From Bacteroidales bacterium (GTDB taxonomy: Bacteria; Bacteroidota; Bacteroidia; Bacteroidales; UBA932), in contig JAQUYF010000009.1 of the NCBI GenBank assembly GCA_028691975.1, positions 1 through 44,870 on the forward strand: 44,870 nucleotides of DNA, read 5' to 3'. Below the pieces are notes generated by a model. The model ran no database searches. It had not been told where the DNA came from and saw only the letters and a program-made list of their open reading frames with translations. The position numbers were made by a program, and so were the translations under genes. Of the stretch, positions 35,169 to 43,848 are shown in pieces. Position 1 is the stretch's first letter. Each line of letters starts with the position of its first letter.

Positions 35169-36565
35169 TTGGTAGTATGTTTTAGCTCTTTTTGGGGAAT
35201 CCACCACTTCATCTTCCACGCCAGCAGCAGTATAAGCAACGATAAGACAAGACATGCCAACATCATCCACAACCCCTGTCCGTTAGAAAACATTATCGGT
35301 ACGAAAGTTATCAGCAGGATCTCTACCGGAGCACATGGAAGATAGGCTAAAGCATAATCATCCATTGCCTTGCTCTGCATCTTAGGATCCACAATTCTCA
35401 GGAGGGCTATACCCATAGCCATAGTACCTGTCCACCAACCCCACGCAAATATAGACTTCTCAAACCAATCTTTCTTGAGCAAATGTCTTCCAAAATAGAA
35501 TACGGTAAATACAACGACCACTACACCTACTACTAATAACACCAGCAGCGGCACAGCATATTTAACTACAACATTCAGCTTGATTGATGCCACCCCAAAG
35601 GCCACAAGCATATCCGTACTGCTACTGCTGATATTGCTCGTAGTCTTAGCGTCTATGTAGTCGGAGACTTTCGTCCTGTCAAAGATTTTTTTCATAATCA
35701 GTCCGACAACAAATGCGCAGCTGAATACGGGAAGCTCCAGTTTTGGATACCACATCTTCACCCCTTTACTGACAAGATATCCGCCGAATGCGGCTAAGAC
35801 GACAAGTGCCAGGTGAAATGTAAGAGAGTCTATAGAAATAGGTGAAGTCGTAGTCTCCCCGGAAGCCTCTCTCTTTTCCTTCGGAAGCAGTCCACTTCGC
35901 AATTCATTAGGCAGATTATTAAAATCGGTGATATAGGAAGTCTGATGATGATTGGCTGCAAATTTTATAAAGCAAAGCCCTCCCACAATAGCCAAAATCA
36001 CCCCGATAGTGGCAGTGGTCATTCCAAGACTGGTAGCCTCTTCCCAACCCATTCCGGCAAAAGCCGAACCGATCGCCGCAGCCGTTCCGTGCCCGCCATA
36101 AAATCCCGTAGGCAGCATCACGCCAAAGGCATCGTTCAGATTTGGCCAAATGGCCTTCATGACAACAAGTCCGAAAAGTCCTACCAATGCCCATTGAAAC
36201 AACATTCCAAACTGAGAATACGCCCACATAGGACCGACTCGTCCGGCGACCTCCTTGACGGTAAATTTAGGCGAGGACAAAGGGAGAGCTCCAAATACTA
36301 CTGCTATCAGGATCGCCGGATAGATTGAAATATTTGAAGAAAGCGGCAACCAGCCCAAACCATTCGGGCCAAAAGCCAACCCCAGGATTCCGGCAATAAG
36401 ACTTGGCGGAATAAATAGCTTTTGAACAAATTTTACCTTTACTCTTATCAATTTCCCGATGAGCAAAAGAAAAAATATAATGCCCAAGTCGGTAAAAAGC
36501 ACCCAGGGCGTGAAAATTGCAGTATCGAACATAGTCTTTGTATATTGGGTGCCAAAGTTAAACAT
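35165..36565 (-). CDS. Sodium/glutamate symporter (GltS family)
   Basis: A 466-residue inner-membrane protein with about 11 hydrophobic segments. The re-entrant-loop signature appears as LPTGFYGGHGTAAAIGSAF, and the second half has the weaker repeat IFAWGWWTGTMAMGIALLRI. IPPSLIAGILGLAFG near the start also fits. It should import glutamate, or a related dicarboxylic amino acid, with Na+. An N-terminal Met at codon 12 is an alternative start. It is first in a two-gene operon with the M19 dipeptidase, overlapping it by 4 bp. Confidence 0.9.
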   Translation of the reverse strand: MFNFGTQYTKTMFDTAIFTPWVLFTDLGIIFFLLLIGKLIRVKVKFVQKLFIPPSLIAGILGLAFGPNGLGWLPLSSNISIYPAILIAVVFGALPLSSPKFTVKEVAGRVGPMWAYSQFGMLFQWALVGLFGLVVMKAIWPNLNDAFGVMLPTGFYGGHGTAAAIGSAFAGMGWEEATSLGMTTATIGVILAIVGGLCFIKFAANHHQTSYITDFNNLPNELRSGLLPKEKREASGETTTSPISIDSLTFHLALVVLAAFGGYLVSKGVKMWYPKLELPVFSCAFVVGLIMKKIFDRTKVSDYIDAKTTSNISSSSTDMLVAFGVASIKLNVVVKYAVPLLVLLVVGVVVVVFTVFYFGRHLLKKDWFEKSIFAWGWWTGTMAMGIALLRIVDPKMQSKAMDDYALAYLPCAPVEILLITFVPIMFSNGQGLWMMLACLVLSLLILLLAWKMKWWIPQKELKHTTK

Positions 36566-36581
36566 AATAGTTGGTTTTTAT

Positions 36582-36589
36582 TACCTTTG
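36582..36589 (+). promoter_or_regulatory. Bacteroidetes -7 box (TACCTTTG) for the DUF4294 gene
   Basis: TACCTTTG fits TAnnTTTG and lies 28 bp before the DUF4294 ATG. No clear -33 element. Confidence 0.4.
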
Positions 36590-36617
36590 CCGCTCCAAAA
36601 ATACTTGAATTTGGAAA

Positions 36618-37286
36618 ATGAAATATAGTAAAACAGTCATCATTCTCGCCGTTGCTCTTTCACTGACGATCACATCATGGGGACAAAATCCACAGAATTA
36701 TCAGAAAGGCAAAGTAATGGGATATATCGTCAACGGAAAAGACACTATCTATTTAGATGAGTTGCCTCCCGCCATGATACATCCCCGTCAGACGATGAGT
36801 GAGACAGAGTGGGTCAAATATTACAAAAGGGTACATAATTTCAGCAAAGCCTATCCATACGCACTATTCATAAGTGAGACTATCAATAATACAGACCGCC
36901 TGTTCGCTGAGGAGAAAATGTCAAAAAAGAAGCAAAGCAAATACCTCAACAACCTGAAAGACGATCTGCTCGACAGTTTCGATCCCATATTCCGCAATCT
37001 AACATTAAAGCAGGGTCTTATGATGATCAGACTGATAGACCGTGAAGTAGGCATGACGCCATATTATATTCTTAAAAAATACCTCGGCGGCGCAACAGCC
37101 GCGTTTTGGCAGGGTGTGGCAAAAATGCTTAAGGGTGACCTTAAAAAGCCGTACGACAGATTCGGAGAAGATAAGGACCTCGAAGAGTTGGTAGGATATT
37201 GGGAAAGAGGCGAATTTAATGACCTTTACCTCTCTATTTTTGGGAAAATGCCGCCTGCAACCCCTATTCCCGAGAAATATAAATAG
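36618..37286 (+). CDS. DUF4294 domain-containing exported protein
   Basis: A 222-residue protein with a signal peptide (MKYSKTVIILAVALSLTITS, cut near WGQ). The mature part has the DUF4294 pattern: YIVNGKDTIYLDELPPA, RVHNFSKAYPYAL, a Lys-rich helix (KMSKKKQSKYLNNLKDDL) and LIDREVGMTPYYILKKYLGG. It is expected in the periplasm or outer envelope; no function is established that I know of. Its last 61 bp overlap the 3' end of the convergent lpxH gene. Confidence 0.88.
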   Translation: MKYSKTVIILAVALSLTITSWGQNPQNYQKGKVMGYIVNGKDTIYLDELPPAMIHPRQTMSETEWVKYYKRVHNFSKAYPYALFISETINNTDRLFAEEKMSKKKQSKYLNNLKDDLLDSFDPIFRNLTLKQGLMMIRLIDREVGMTPYYILKKYLGGATAAFWQGVAKMLKGDLKKPYDRFGEDKDLEELVGYWERGEFNDLYLSIFGKMPPATPIPEKYK

Positions 37287-37990
37287 TATCCGCCTTTTAT
37301 CCACCCACCTAAAATGTACATCTTCCCTCCACTCGGAATGTCGATTTCGGCCGGGGAGTGCAGATGTCCGAATATGAAAAAATCTATCTCCTTACCCTTT
37401 CCGAACTCATTGGCAAACTTATAGAGATTGTCTTCCTTTCCGCGAAAATAATATTTTCCTTCGTAACGTTTGCGTCTGCTTAATGACCAGCCGCGGGCAA
37501 AATTGAACACACACCTCGGATGGAGCATTTTAAGCAAAAAGATGCACACTTTACTGCGAAACAGCATAGAAGTGAGTTTGTAGCCCAAATCATGGCTACC
37601 CAAGCCGTCACCGTGTCCGAGACAAAACCTCTTTCCTTCAATATCAGTGATAAAATAAGGCTCCTGCACTACCTTAAGCCCTATCTCTGTCTCCAAATAG
37701 TCGGTAGTCCAATAATCATGATTCCCCTTAAAAAAATAGACCTCCACACCCCTGTCACACAGTACCGCCAATTCACCCAGAACACGCACGAAACCACGGG
37801 GTACTACATCTTTGTATTCGACCCAAAAATCAAAAATATCTCCAAGCAGATATAGTGCCTTTGTATTTTGCGGCAAGGATTGGAGAAAAGAGACAAACAG
37901 TTTCTCGCGATCTTTATTATCCTTGTAATCGAGTCCTAAATGGGTATCTGATACAAAGTAGTAAAGCGGTGCCCCGGTTGAAACATCCAT
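37226..37990 (-). CDS. lpxH: UDP-2,3-diacylglucosamine diphosphatase
   Basis: From ATG 37988-37990 the enzyme has 254 residues. It hydrolyses UDP-2,3-diacylglucosamine to lipid X, the fourth step of lipid A synthesis. Calcineurin-like metal motifs are complete: D15 and H17 (SDTHLG), GDIFDFW, GNHDY, a HGDGLG block and the final GHLH. The start was chosen because it gives a standard N-terminus (MDVSTGAPLYYFVSDTHLG) and lies 1 bp from the uppP stop; an in-frame ATG 33 bp upstream would fall inside uppP. The C-terminal 20 residues are encoded opposite the end of the DUF4294 gene. In related genomes truB and queA often follow uppP; here lpxH takes that place. Confidence 0.93.
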   Translation of the reverse strand: MDVSTGAPLYYFVSDTHLGLDYKDNKDREKLFVSFLQSLPQNTKALYLLGDIFDFWVEYKDVVPRGFVRVLGELAVLCDRGVEVYFFKGNHDYWTTDYLETEIGLKVVQEPYFITDIEGKRFCLGHGDGLGSHDLGYKLTSMLFRSKVCIFLLKMLHPRCVFNFARGWSLSRRKRYEGKYYFRGKEDNLYKFANEFGKGKEIDFFIFGHLHSPAEIDIPSGGKMYILGGWIKGGYYLYFSGIGVAGGIFPKIER

Positions 37991-37991
37991 A

Positions 37992-38795
37992 TTATCCAAG
38001 TATATGCCAAATGAGGCATGCAACCCCTACTATCGCACAATAGAGGGCAAACCATCTGAGTTTTGCCTTTTTCACAAGCGCAATCATCACCTTGCAGGCA
38101 AATAGTCCGGCCACAAAAGCGGATAGAAACCCGAGGATCATTGCGCCTGCACCTATACCGGAAACTTCAAGAGAGAAGTCACCGCCGACAAGACTCAAAA
38201 AAGTCTCTCCCAATACAGGCACGAGTACCATTAGAAATGAGAATTGAGCCACCTCGTCCTTTCTGACTCCACATATAAGACCGGTCGCAATGGTCGAACC
38301 TGAACGGGACAGCCCCGGAATTACGGCAACTGCCTGCGCCAAGCCCATCCACGCTGCAGACTTGTAACTCAGAGGCTTTGCCTCCGTAGTGCTTTTAGAT
38401 TGCTTATACTCGCTGAAAAACAGCAAAAAGGCCGTAACGATCAACGCCAAACCGACAACCGGAAGGCCGGAAGTAAAAAGGCTTTCAATCCTGTCCTTGA
38501 AAAAAACACCTACAATAAATACCGGTACCATAGACACCAGTATCATACAGATATATTTCGTCTCTTCATTGTATTTAAACTTGAAAAGGCCTGACAGTAA
38601 CTTCCAGATCTGACGCCAAAATACAACTATCGTACTCAGTACGGTCGCTGCATGGACGATAACTTCAAATGCAATATTTTCAGACTCGATACCGAACAAC
38701 TCCTTTGCTATTACCAGATGTCCGCTGCTGCTAACCGGTAAAAACTCGGTAAGACCCTGAATCAAACCGAGCAAAATTGCCTCAATTGCACTCAT
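37992..38795 (-). CDS. uppP: Undecaprenyl-diphosphate phosphatase (UppP/BacA)
   Basis: A 267-residue multi-pass inner-membrane enzyme that recycles undecaprenyl pyrophosphate to the lipid carrier used for peptidoglycan and surface glycans. Both family motifs are intact: LTEFLPVSSSGHL (15-27) and IPGLSRSGSTIATGL with its catalytic Ser/Arg. Length is typical. The start overlaps the stop of the DUF3098 gene by 1 bp (TAATG). Overproduction of such enzymes confers bacitracin tolerance in other bacteria. Confidence 0.97.
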   Translation of the reverse strand: MSAIEAILLGLIQGLTEFLPVSSSGHLVIAKELFGIESENIAFEVIVHAATVLSTIVVFWRQIWKLLSGLFKFKYNEETKYICMILVSMVPVFIVGVFFKDRIESLFTSGLPVVGLALIVTAFLLFFSEYKQSKSTTEAKPLSYKSAAWMGLAQAVAVIPGLSRSGSTIATGLICGVRKDEVAQFSFLMVLVPVLGETFLSLVGGDFSLEVSGIGAGAMILGFLSAFVAGLFACKVMIALVKKAKLRWFALYCAIVGVACLIWHILG

Positions 38796-39043
38796 TATTT
38801 CTTCGTATTATCGGTACTTTGATTCTCCTTAGGCTTCCGCATAATAGCGACAATCACTATCACAATGCCCAAAATCACCAATACGGGTGAAAGCACCAAT
38901 CTCCTGAAGTCAAACATGGCGTAACTGAAAACATTAGGGTCATTGCTGCCCCCGCCAATCATCAGGATATATCCCGAAACCATAACAATCAAGCCCACAA
39001 GTACGAGTCTGACATTTTTTGAAGAAAGTGAAAAATTACTCAT
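38795..39043 (-). CDS. DUF3098 small membrane protein
   Basis: An 82-residue protein with two hydrophobic segments (about 12-31 and 49-69) and a charged C-terminus. FSLSSKNVRLVLVGLIVMVSG split, GGGSNDPNVFSYAMFDFRR and LSPVLVILGIVIV match DUF3098. It is found between ftsX and uppP in many Bacteroidota, which suggests a link with envelope assembly. Function unknown. Confidence 0.88.
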   Translation of the reverse strand: MSNFSLSSKNVRLVLVGLIVMVSGYILMIGGGSNDPNVFSYAMFDFRRLVLSPVLVILGIVIVIVAIMRKPKENQSTDNTKK

Positions 39044-39059
39044 TATTTTATAAAATTAA

Positions 39060-39938
39060 TTAGCAGTATAAATCGTCATTTGAAATATTAACAAGCCTGT
39101 TGACTACAAAGAATGAAGAGATCATACAAATCACCATGCCCAGCACAATCACACCGACAAGCACAGCCCACACAAGTTTCATATCAAATAAAGATGTAAA
39201 TAGCTCACTGTCACGGCTAACTGCATATATGATACCCATGATCAGTACTCCTGCTATGACGCCGGACACCAACCCTTGCCACATTGACTGACGTACAAAA
39301 GGTCTGCGTATAAAACTTTTCTTGGCACCCACAAGTTGCATCGTGTGGATAGTAAATCGCCTTGAATATACACTAAGCCTTATTGTGTTGCTTATCAACA
39401 CAAACGAAATGAACATCAATACTATTATAATAACCGCCAGTGCCACCCCTATTTTCGTCAGATTGGCATTGAGCGCCTCAACCAGTGACTCTTGATATAC
39501 AACCTCTTTTATCTTCTCATCCTTCATTAATTGTTTCTTCAACACATCGAGAGAGTCTTTCGTGACGGAATTACCGTTGAGTTGTAAGTCTATGGAGATA
39601 GGTACAGGATTACTTTCAAACACATTTAAAAAATCCTCACCCAAAAGCGTCTGCATCTCTTTGGCTCCCTCCTCCTTTGAAATGTATGTCGCAGACTTTA
39701 CATACGAGGCAGAATCCAGCCGCTTTACCATCGCAAGCGCTTCATCTTCCGTCACAGTAGCCTTCAAAATAAGTGAAACCGTCATATTTTCTTTGAAAAA
39801 GTCGGAAATTTGCTTTGCATTGACCGCAAAAATAGCCACGACACCGACAAGCACCAAAACAAGACTGATACTCACCACTGATGAAAAATATGACCTCACC
39901 AGTCTGCGTCCGATTATATTTTTTTCTTTTTGAGACAT
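39060..39938 (-). CDS. ftsX: Cell division protein FtsX
   Basis: A 292-residue inner-membrane protein. The start at ATG 39936-39938 gives MSQKEKNIIGRRLVRSYFSS, the normal FtsX N-terminus; the frame stays open upstream for 62 more codons, but those cross the -7 box and the divergent gene. There are four membrane helices: one near 20-45, then after the extracellular loop (about 50-165) three in the C-terminal FtsX permease domain (ISFVLISNTIRLSVYSRRFT split; MQLVGAKKSFIRRPF). With FtsE it controls peptidoglycan hydrolases at the septum. ftsE is not adjacent. Confidence 0.94.
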   Translation of the reverse strand: MSQKEKNIIGRRLVRSYFSSVVSISLVLVLVGVVAIFAVNAKQISDFFKENMTVSLILKATVTEDEALAMVKRLDSASYVKSATYISKEEGAKEMQTLLGEDFLNVFESNPVPISIDLQLNGNSVTKDSLDVLKKQLMKDEKIKEVVYQESLVEALNANLTKIGVALAVIIIVLMFISFVLISNTIRLSVYSRRFTIHTMQLVGAKKSFIRRPFVRQSMWQGLVSGVIAGVLIMGIIYAVSRDSELFTSLFDMKLVWAVLVGVIVLGMVICMISSFFVVNRLVNISNDDLYC

Positions 39939-39958
39939 ATCGTTCACAAAACAACCGT

Positions 39959-39966
39959 CAAAGATA
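39959..39966 (-). promoter_or_regulatory. Bacteroidetes -7 box (TATCTTTG) for ftsX
   Basis: The minus strand reads TATCTTTG, a perfect -7 match about 20 bp before the preferred ftsX ATG. This supports that start rather than the upstream ones. A -33 element is not clear. Confidence 0.45.
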
Positions 39967-39980
39967 TTAAAAAAAAATAT

Positions 39981-39988
39981 TACCTTTG
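39981..39988 (+). promoter_or_regulatory. Bacteroidetes -7 box (TACCTTTG) for the glycogen-synthase-like gene
   Basis: TACCTTTG fits TAnnTTTG and lies 31 bp before the ATG at 40020, back to back with the ftsX promoter. No clear -33. Confidence 0.4.
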
Positions 39989-40019
39989 TACTGAATTTGC
40001 CTTTAAAATTACTTAATAA

Positions 40020-40856
40020 ATGGAAGAAACTAAGAAAGTACTGTTCGTAAACTCGGAGATTTGTCCCTACATGGCTGAAACAGACCTCTCTATTGTCGGA
40101 AGGCACCTTCCGCAAGGTGTTCAAGAGTCAGGTAAGGAAATTCGTGCTTTTATGCCCCGCTATGGGAACATCAATGAAAGAAGGAATCAATTGCATGAGG
40201 TTATCCGTCTTTCAGGGATGAATATCGTCATTAACAACATTGACAGACCGCTTATCATTAAAGTATCTTCTATTTCGTCCGCGAGGATTCAAGTTTATTT
40301 TATAGATAATGAGGATTATTTCCATCGAAAGGCTGTCTATCGTGATGATGAAGGCAATTTCTTTACAGACAACGATGAGCGTGGGATTTTCTTTGCCAGA
40401 GGCGTGTTGGAGACAGTCAAAAAGCTTCGTTGGAAGCCGGATATTGTGCATTGTCAGGGATGGATCTCACACTTTTTGCCAATGTACCTTAAAAAAGTTT
40501 ATCATGATGACCCCATCTTTTCCGACAGTAAAGTTATCCTTTCGCTATACGATGAAGATTCAGATATGATATTCGACCCGCAAGTTAGAAATAAACTGCT
40601 CTTCGGCAACCTGAAAAATGAAGACACTTCCATATTTGAACCGGCAACTGGCATAAATCTTGCTAAGTTAGCTATCACGTATGCAGACGGCATAATCATG
40701 GGCAGCAAATCGATTAATTCGGAATTGGCGAATTACATAAAAAATGATGCAAAGCTCCCTGTTTTGCCTTACATAAAGATTGACAAAGAGAAAGCCACCT
40801 ACATACAAGAGTATAATAATTTTTATGATAAAATTTTAGCTTCACATGATTTATAA
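40020..40856 (+). CDS. Short glycogen/starch-synthase-like protein (GT5 N-terminal domain only)
   Basis: A 278-residue protein that resembles only the N-terminal half of glycogen synthase: VLFVNSEICPYMAE, FMPRYGNINERRNQLHEVIR split, DNDERGIFFARGVLETVKKL and DIVHCQGWISHFLPMYLK. Two things argue against synthase activity. The C-terminal nucleotide-sugar-binding domain (about 200 residues) is missing, and the N-terminal ADP-glucose motif K-x-G-G-L is replaced by AETDLS (19-24). The same short form is common in Bacteroidota beside a DUF4270 gene, so this is an established family of unknown role, not a recent truncation. Its end overlaps the DUF4270 gene by 11 bp. Confidence 0.87.
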   Translation: MEETKKVLFVNSEICPYMAETDLSIVGRHLPQGVQESGKEIRAFMPRYGNINERRNQLHEVIRLSGMNIVINNIDRPLIIKVSSISSARIQVYFIDNEDYFHRKAVYRDDEGNFFTDNDERGIFFARGVLETVKKLRWKPDIVHCQGWISHFLPMYLKKVYHDDPIFSDSKVILSLYDEDSDMIFDPQVRNKLLFGNLKNEDTSIFEPATGINLAKLAITYADGIIMGSKSINSELANYIKNDAKLPVLPYIKIDKEKATYIQEYNNFYDKILASHDL

Positions 40857-42201
40857 CCGTAAGAGTGGGATTGTTGTACTGTTGTTCGTATCCCTAATCT
40901 CTTTTTCTTCCTGCATTACAACCGATAAGACTCTCGCTTCGATTTATATTCCGACTAATCAGGATATTACCATTAAATCCGCAGAAATCGACATTCCTGT
41001 TGAACTTAAAATATCTGACAGTATGCAAACCGCCACATCAGCCGTATTGATGATGGGTGCAATTGCATCGAAAGAGTTCGGTACTGTGACAATAGGATCT
41101 GCCGCTACCGTCACCCCTTCCGCCGATTCGATCGAATGGGGAGGAGACCCCGTCTTCATAGATATGTCTATGCAGGTTGCTGTCTACTCAAAGCAAACAA
41201 TGTCTTCAGAGCAAGACTATATCACACAAAACGTGTATGCCTATCCCCTTACAATTGAATTGGACTCTACCGATGTCTATAATAATTCTATAAGAGAAAG
41301 TGATTACGATCACAAGCCCATCTCTTTGCGCAATACCCTGTATATGGGAGGAGACTCCCTTAATATGCACTTTACCAAAGAGTTCGGTGAACGTTTTTTT
41401 GCCGCCACGAGAGAAGAGCTTGACAGTAACGAATTGTTTATGAAGCGCTTCTATGGCATTTATTTCAAAACAGACGTGCCTGAAACCGGCCTGATCGGGG
41501 GCAGAATTATTAATCTCGATCTATCTACTGCCAGTATAATACTATCTTTCACATCTACCAATTATGCGGGTGTAAGAAGAGATACTTCCGTTTCTTTCAC
41601 TATCGGTGATTACTACTATGTGAATACTGTCGCAGTGAATTCGCAAAAGCTTGAAACCGATGATGCAAAAGATGCCATATATATTGAAGGTCTGTCGGGA
41701 ATAAAACCTGTAATAAATGCTAAGAAACTCAAGTCTGCCATTGAGCATTGGAGCAATTCTGCCGGAGTTGATCTGAACAATATTCTGATTGCGAAGGCTA
41801 CTATGGAGTTCCCATACGAATACTCCGGATATTATAAAGACTTGGACAACTATCCTAAAAATTTGTTCCCATGTCTTAGAACTGTCGATACAACGTATAC
41901 ATATTATTCCCCTATTTCGGAGATCTACGACAGCAACTTTAACAACGGGGCCATCAATCGTTCTCAATCGTATTACCGTCCGGATATGGGCATTTATCTT
42001 CAATCCTTAATCAACAAAGAGACCTCTGAGGTGAGCTCCAGAGATGATTTGTGGATGATACCCACCTTGACCTACACCAGCAGTACTACAAACGAGACAT
42101 ACTACTTTGCCGACTACAGTACATACTACATAGCTGTACTTAACGGCACTAAAGCAGCACGTCATCCAAAATTGAAGATTACGTACACTGAACTTAAATA
42201 A
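40846..42201 (+). CDS. DUF4270 family lipoprotein
   Basis: A 451-residue lipoprotein: signal peptide with lipobox ending at C23 (SFSSC). The mature protein is beta-rich with DUF4270 features: SIYIPTNQDITIKSAEIDIP split, NTLYMGGDSLNMHF, FYGIYFKTD and, at the end, YADYSTYYIAVLNG-like and HPKLKITYTELK. It should be anchored in the outer membrane or on the surface. No strongly acidic tag follows the Cys (CITTDKT), so surface export is uncertain. No biochemical function is known to me. It is coupled to the upstream glycogen-synthase-like gene by an 11-bp overlap and faces fabF with a 9-bp gap. Confidence 0.9.
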   Translation: MIYNRKSGIVVLLFVSLISFSSCITTDKTLASIYIPTNQDITIKSAEIDIPVELKISDSMQTATSAVLMMGAIASKEFGTVTIGSAATVTPSADSIEWGGDPVFIDMSMQVAVYSKQTMSSEQDYITQNVYAYPLTIELDSTDVYNNSIRESDYDHKPISLRNTLYMGGDSLNMHFTKEFGERFFAATREELDSNELFMKRFYGIYFKTDVPETGLIGGRIINLDLSTASIILSFTSTNYAGVRRDTSVSFTIGDYYYVNTVAVNSQKLETDDAKDAIYIEGLSGIKPVINAKKLKSAIEHWSNSAGVDLNNILIAKATMEFPYEYSGYYKDLDNYPKNLFPCLRTVDTTYTYYSPISEIYDSNFNNGAINRSQSYYRPDMGIYLQSLINKETSEVSSRDDLWMIPTLTYTSSTTNETYYFADYSTYYIAVLNGTKAARHPKLKITYTELK

Positions 42202-42210
42202 GTTTTTCTA

Positions 42211-43461
42211 CTATTTTACTTTTTTGAAAATCAGGCAAGAATTCTGCCCGCCGAAACCGAAATTGTTGCTCATGGCAATATTTACATCACGGCTTTGAGC
42301 CTCATTGAGGGTAAGATTGAGTTTGGCGTCAATGTCTTCGTCTGCGACCTTATGATTGATTGTAGGCGGCACAATACCTGAATCTATAGCATGAATACAG
42401 GCAATGCTCTCAACTACACCTGCAGCACCCAACAAGTGACCTGTCATTGACTTTGTCGAACTTATATTCAAATTGTAAGCTGACTCTTTGAATACTTCCT
42501 GAACGGCCTTTAATTCGATAACATCCCCAATAGGTGTTGACGTTCCATGGACATTGATATAGTCAACATCCTTAGGAGCAATATTGGCATCCTCAAGCGC
42601 AGCAATCATAGCCTCCTGAGCACCGAGTCCTTCAGGATGAGGAGCCGTTATATGGTACGCATCAGCTGTCATGCCACAACCTATTATTTCAGCGTAAATC
42701 TTAGCTCCGCGATTAACGGCATGTTCATACTCCTCCAAAATCAGAGTACCTGCACCTTCTCCCATTACAAACCCGTCACGAGTTTTATCAAAAGGCCGTG
42801 AAGCTGTCTTATATTCTTCGTTATTTGTGGATAGAGCGTGAGATGAGTTAAATCCGCCGACAGCAGGCACAATGATCGGGGCTTCCGACCCTCCTGCAAC
42901 CATAATATCGGCCTTTCCAAGTTCAATTATGCCGCAGGCGACACAAATCGCATGCGAAGAGGTGGCACAAGCTGACGATGTGGCGAAGTTCGGACCACGA
43001 AATCCATATTTCATGGATATTTCGCCGGCAGCCATATTAATAATGATTTTGGGGATAAGAAATGGACTAAATCTCGGCGGTTGGCCTTCGACATAGTCCA
43101 TTATTTCCGAATTTACCGATTCAAGTCCCCCGATACCGGAGCCAATAATAACCCCAATTCTACGCATATCGCACTTTTCCAAATCGATATTCGCATTTTC
43201 AACAGCCTCAGCCGTAGATATCAATGCGAACTGCGTAAATCTATCAATCTTTCGCTCCTCTTTTCGGTCGAAGCCAAAATTGACAGGCATATAACCAGGT
43301 ACTTCACACGCAAATTTTGTTTTAAAAAGAGAGGTGTCAAACCTGTCAATAAGAGTCGCACCACTTATCCCTTTATCAAGATTCAAGGAAAACTCCTTAA
43401 CGTTATTGCCTAAAGGATTTATGGTCCCTATGCCGGTTATGACAACTCTTTTTAAAAACAT
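42211..43461 (-). CDS. fabF: 3-oxoacyl-ACP synthase II
   Basis: A 416-residue condensing enzyme that elongates acyl-ACP with malonyl-ACP. The Cys-His-His triad is complete: C165 (SSACATSSHA), H305 (NVHGTSTPIGD) and H342 (SMTGHLLGAAG). Its late NNFGFGGQNSCLIFKK is the typical end. Length is standard. It follows acpP by 27 bp on the same strand, the common FAS II arrangement. Confidence 0.98.
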   Translation of the reverse strand: MFLKRVVITGIGTINPLGNNVKEFSLNLDKGISGATLIDRFDTSLFKTKFACEVPGYMPVNFGFDRKEERKIDRFTQFALISTAEAVENANIDLEKCDMRRIGVIIGSGIGGLESVNSEIMDYVEGQPPRFSPFLIPKIIINMAAGEISMKYGFRGPNFATSSACATSSHAICVACGIIELGKADIMVAGGSEAPIIVPAVGGFNSSHALSTNNEEYKTASRPFDKTRDGFVMGEGAGTLILEEYEHAVNRGAKIYAEIIGCGMTADAYHITAPHPEGLGAQEAMIAALEDANIAPKDVDYINVHGTSTPIGDVIELKAVQEVFKESAYNLNISSTKSMTGHLLGAAGVVESIACIHAIDSGIVPPTINHKVADEDIDAKLNLTLNEAQSRDVNIAMSNNFGFGGQNSCLIFKKVK

Positions 43462-43488
43462 GGTTTAGTTTTAGTAGCTATAAACCTG

Positions 43489-43728
43489 CTACTTATTAGC
43501 GTTTTGCTCAATGTAAGCGATGGCGTCGGCTACAGTTTTGATACTTTCAGCCACCTCATCAGGGATAGTGATACCAAATGCCTTTTCAAATTCCATAATA
43601 AGCTCAACAGTATCCAAAGAGTCTGCGCCCAAGTCGTTAGTAAAACTTGCTGAAGGCTGAACTTCATTCTCTTCAACTCCGAGTTTGTCAACTATAATGG
43701 CTTTTACTTTTGAAGTAATATCTTCCAT
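43489..43728 (-). CDS. acpP: Acyl carrier protein
   Basis: A 79-residue acidic carrier of fatty-acid intermediates. The phosphopantetheine attachment serine is S37 in [19 protein letters not shown]. The helical bundle sequence ([20 protein letters not shown]) and length are standard. It is first in the acpP-fabF operon, with a well-formed promoter upstream, and is divergent from purN. Confidence 0.98.
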   Translation of the reverse strand: MEDITSKVKAIIVDKLGVEENEVQPSASFTNDLGADSLDTVELIMEFEKAFGITIPDEVAESIKTVADAIAYIEQNANK

Positions 43729-43783
43729 GATAAAATAAGTTAGTTAATAATGTTGTTCAATATCTTGTTTGCACAAGAGTCCG

Positions 43784-43815
43784 CAAAGTAAGTAATTTTT
43801 TTTGACCCGACCAAA
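43784..43815 (-). promoter_or_regulatory. Promoter of acpP-fabF
   Basis: The minus strand reads TTTG (43812-43815), 20 bp, then TTACTTTG (43784-43791). Spacing is exactly in the Bacteroidetes range and the -7 box differs from TAnnTTTG by one base. It interleaves with the divergent purN promoter. Confidence 0.55.
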
Positions 43816-43829
43816 TTTTCATATCTTTG
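43801..43829 (+). promoter_or_regulatory. Promoter of purN
   Basis: TTTG (43801-43804), 17 bp, then TATCTTTG (43822-43829), a perfect -7 box 19 bp before the purN ATG. The spacer is slightly short. It overlaps the -33 region of the acpP promoter, so the two may compete. Confidence 0.55.
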
Positions 43830-43848
43830 TCCATATATCCAACATAAA

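Noticed and set aside
39939-40124. 62-residue N-terminal extension of FtsX
   Set aside because: It runs through the ftsX promoter region and antisense to the start of the neighbouring gene. Known FtsX proteins begin near MSQKEK.
40020-40856. Recent frameshift or truncation of a full glycogen synthase
   Set aside because: The downstream sequence encodes a complete DUF4270 lipoprotein with its own signal peptide and no remnant of the GT1 domain. The short form is usual in the phylum.
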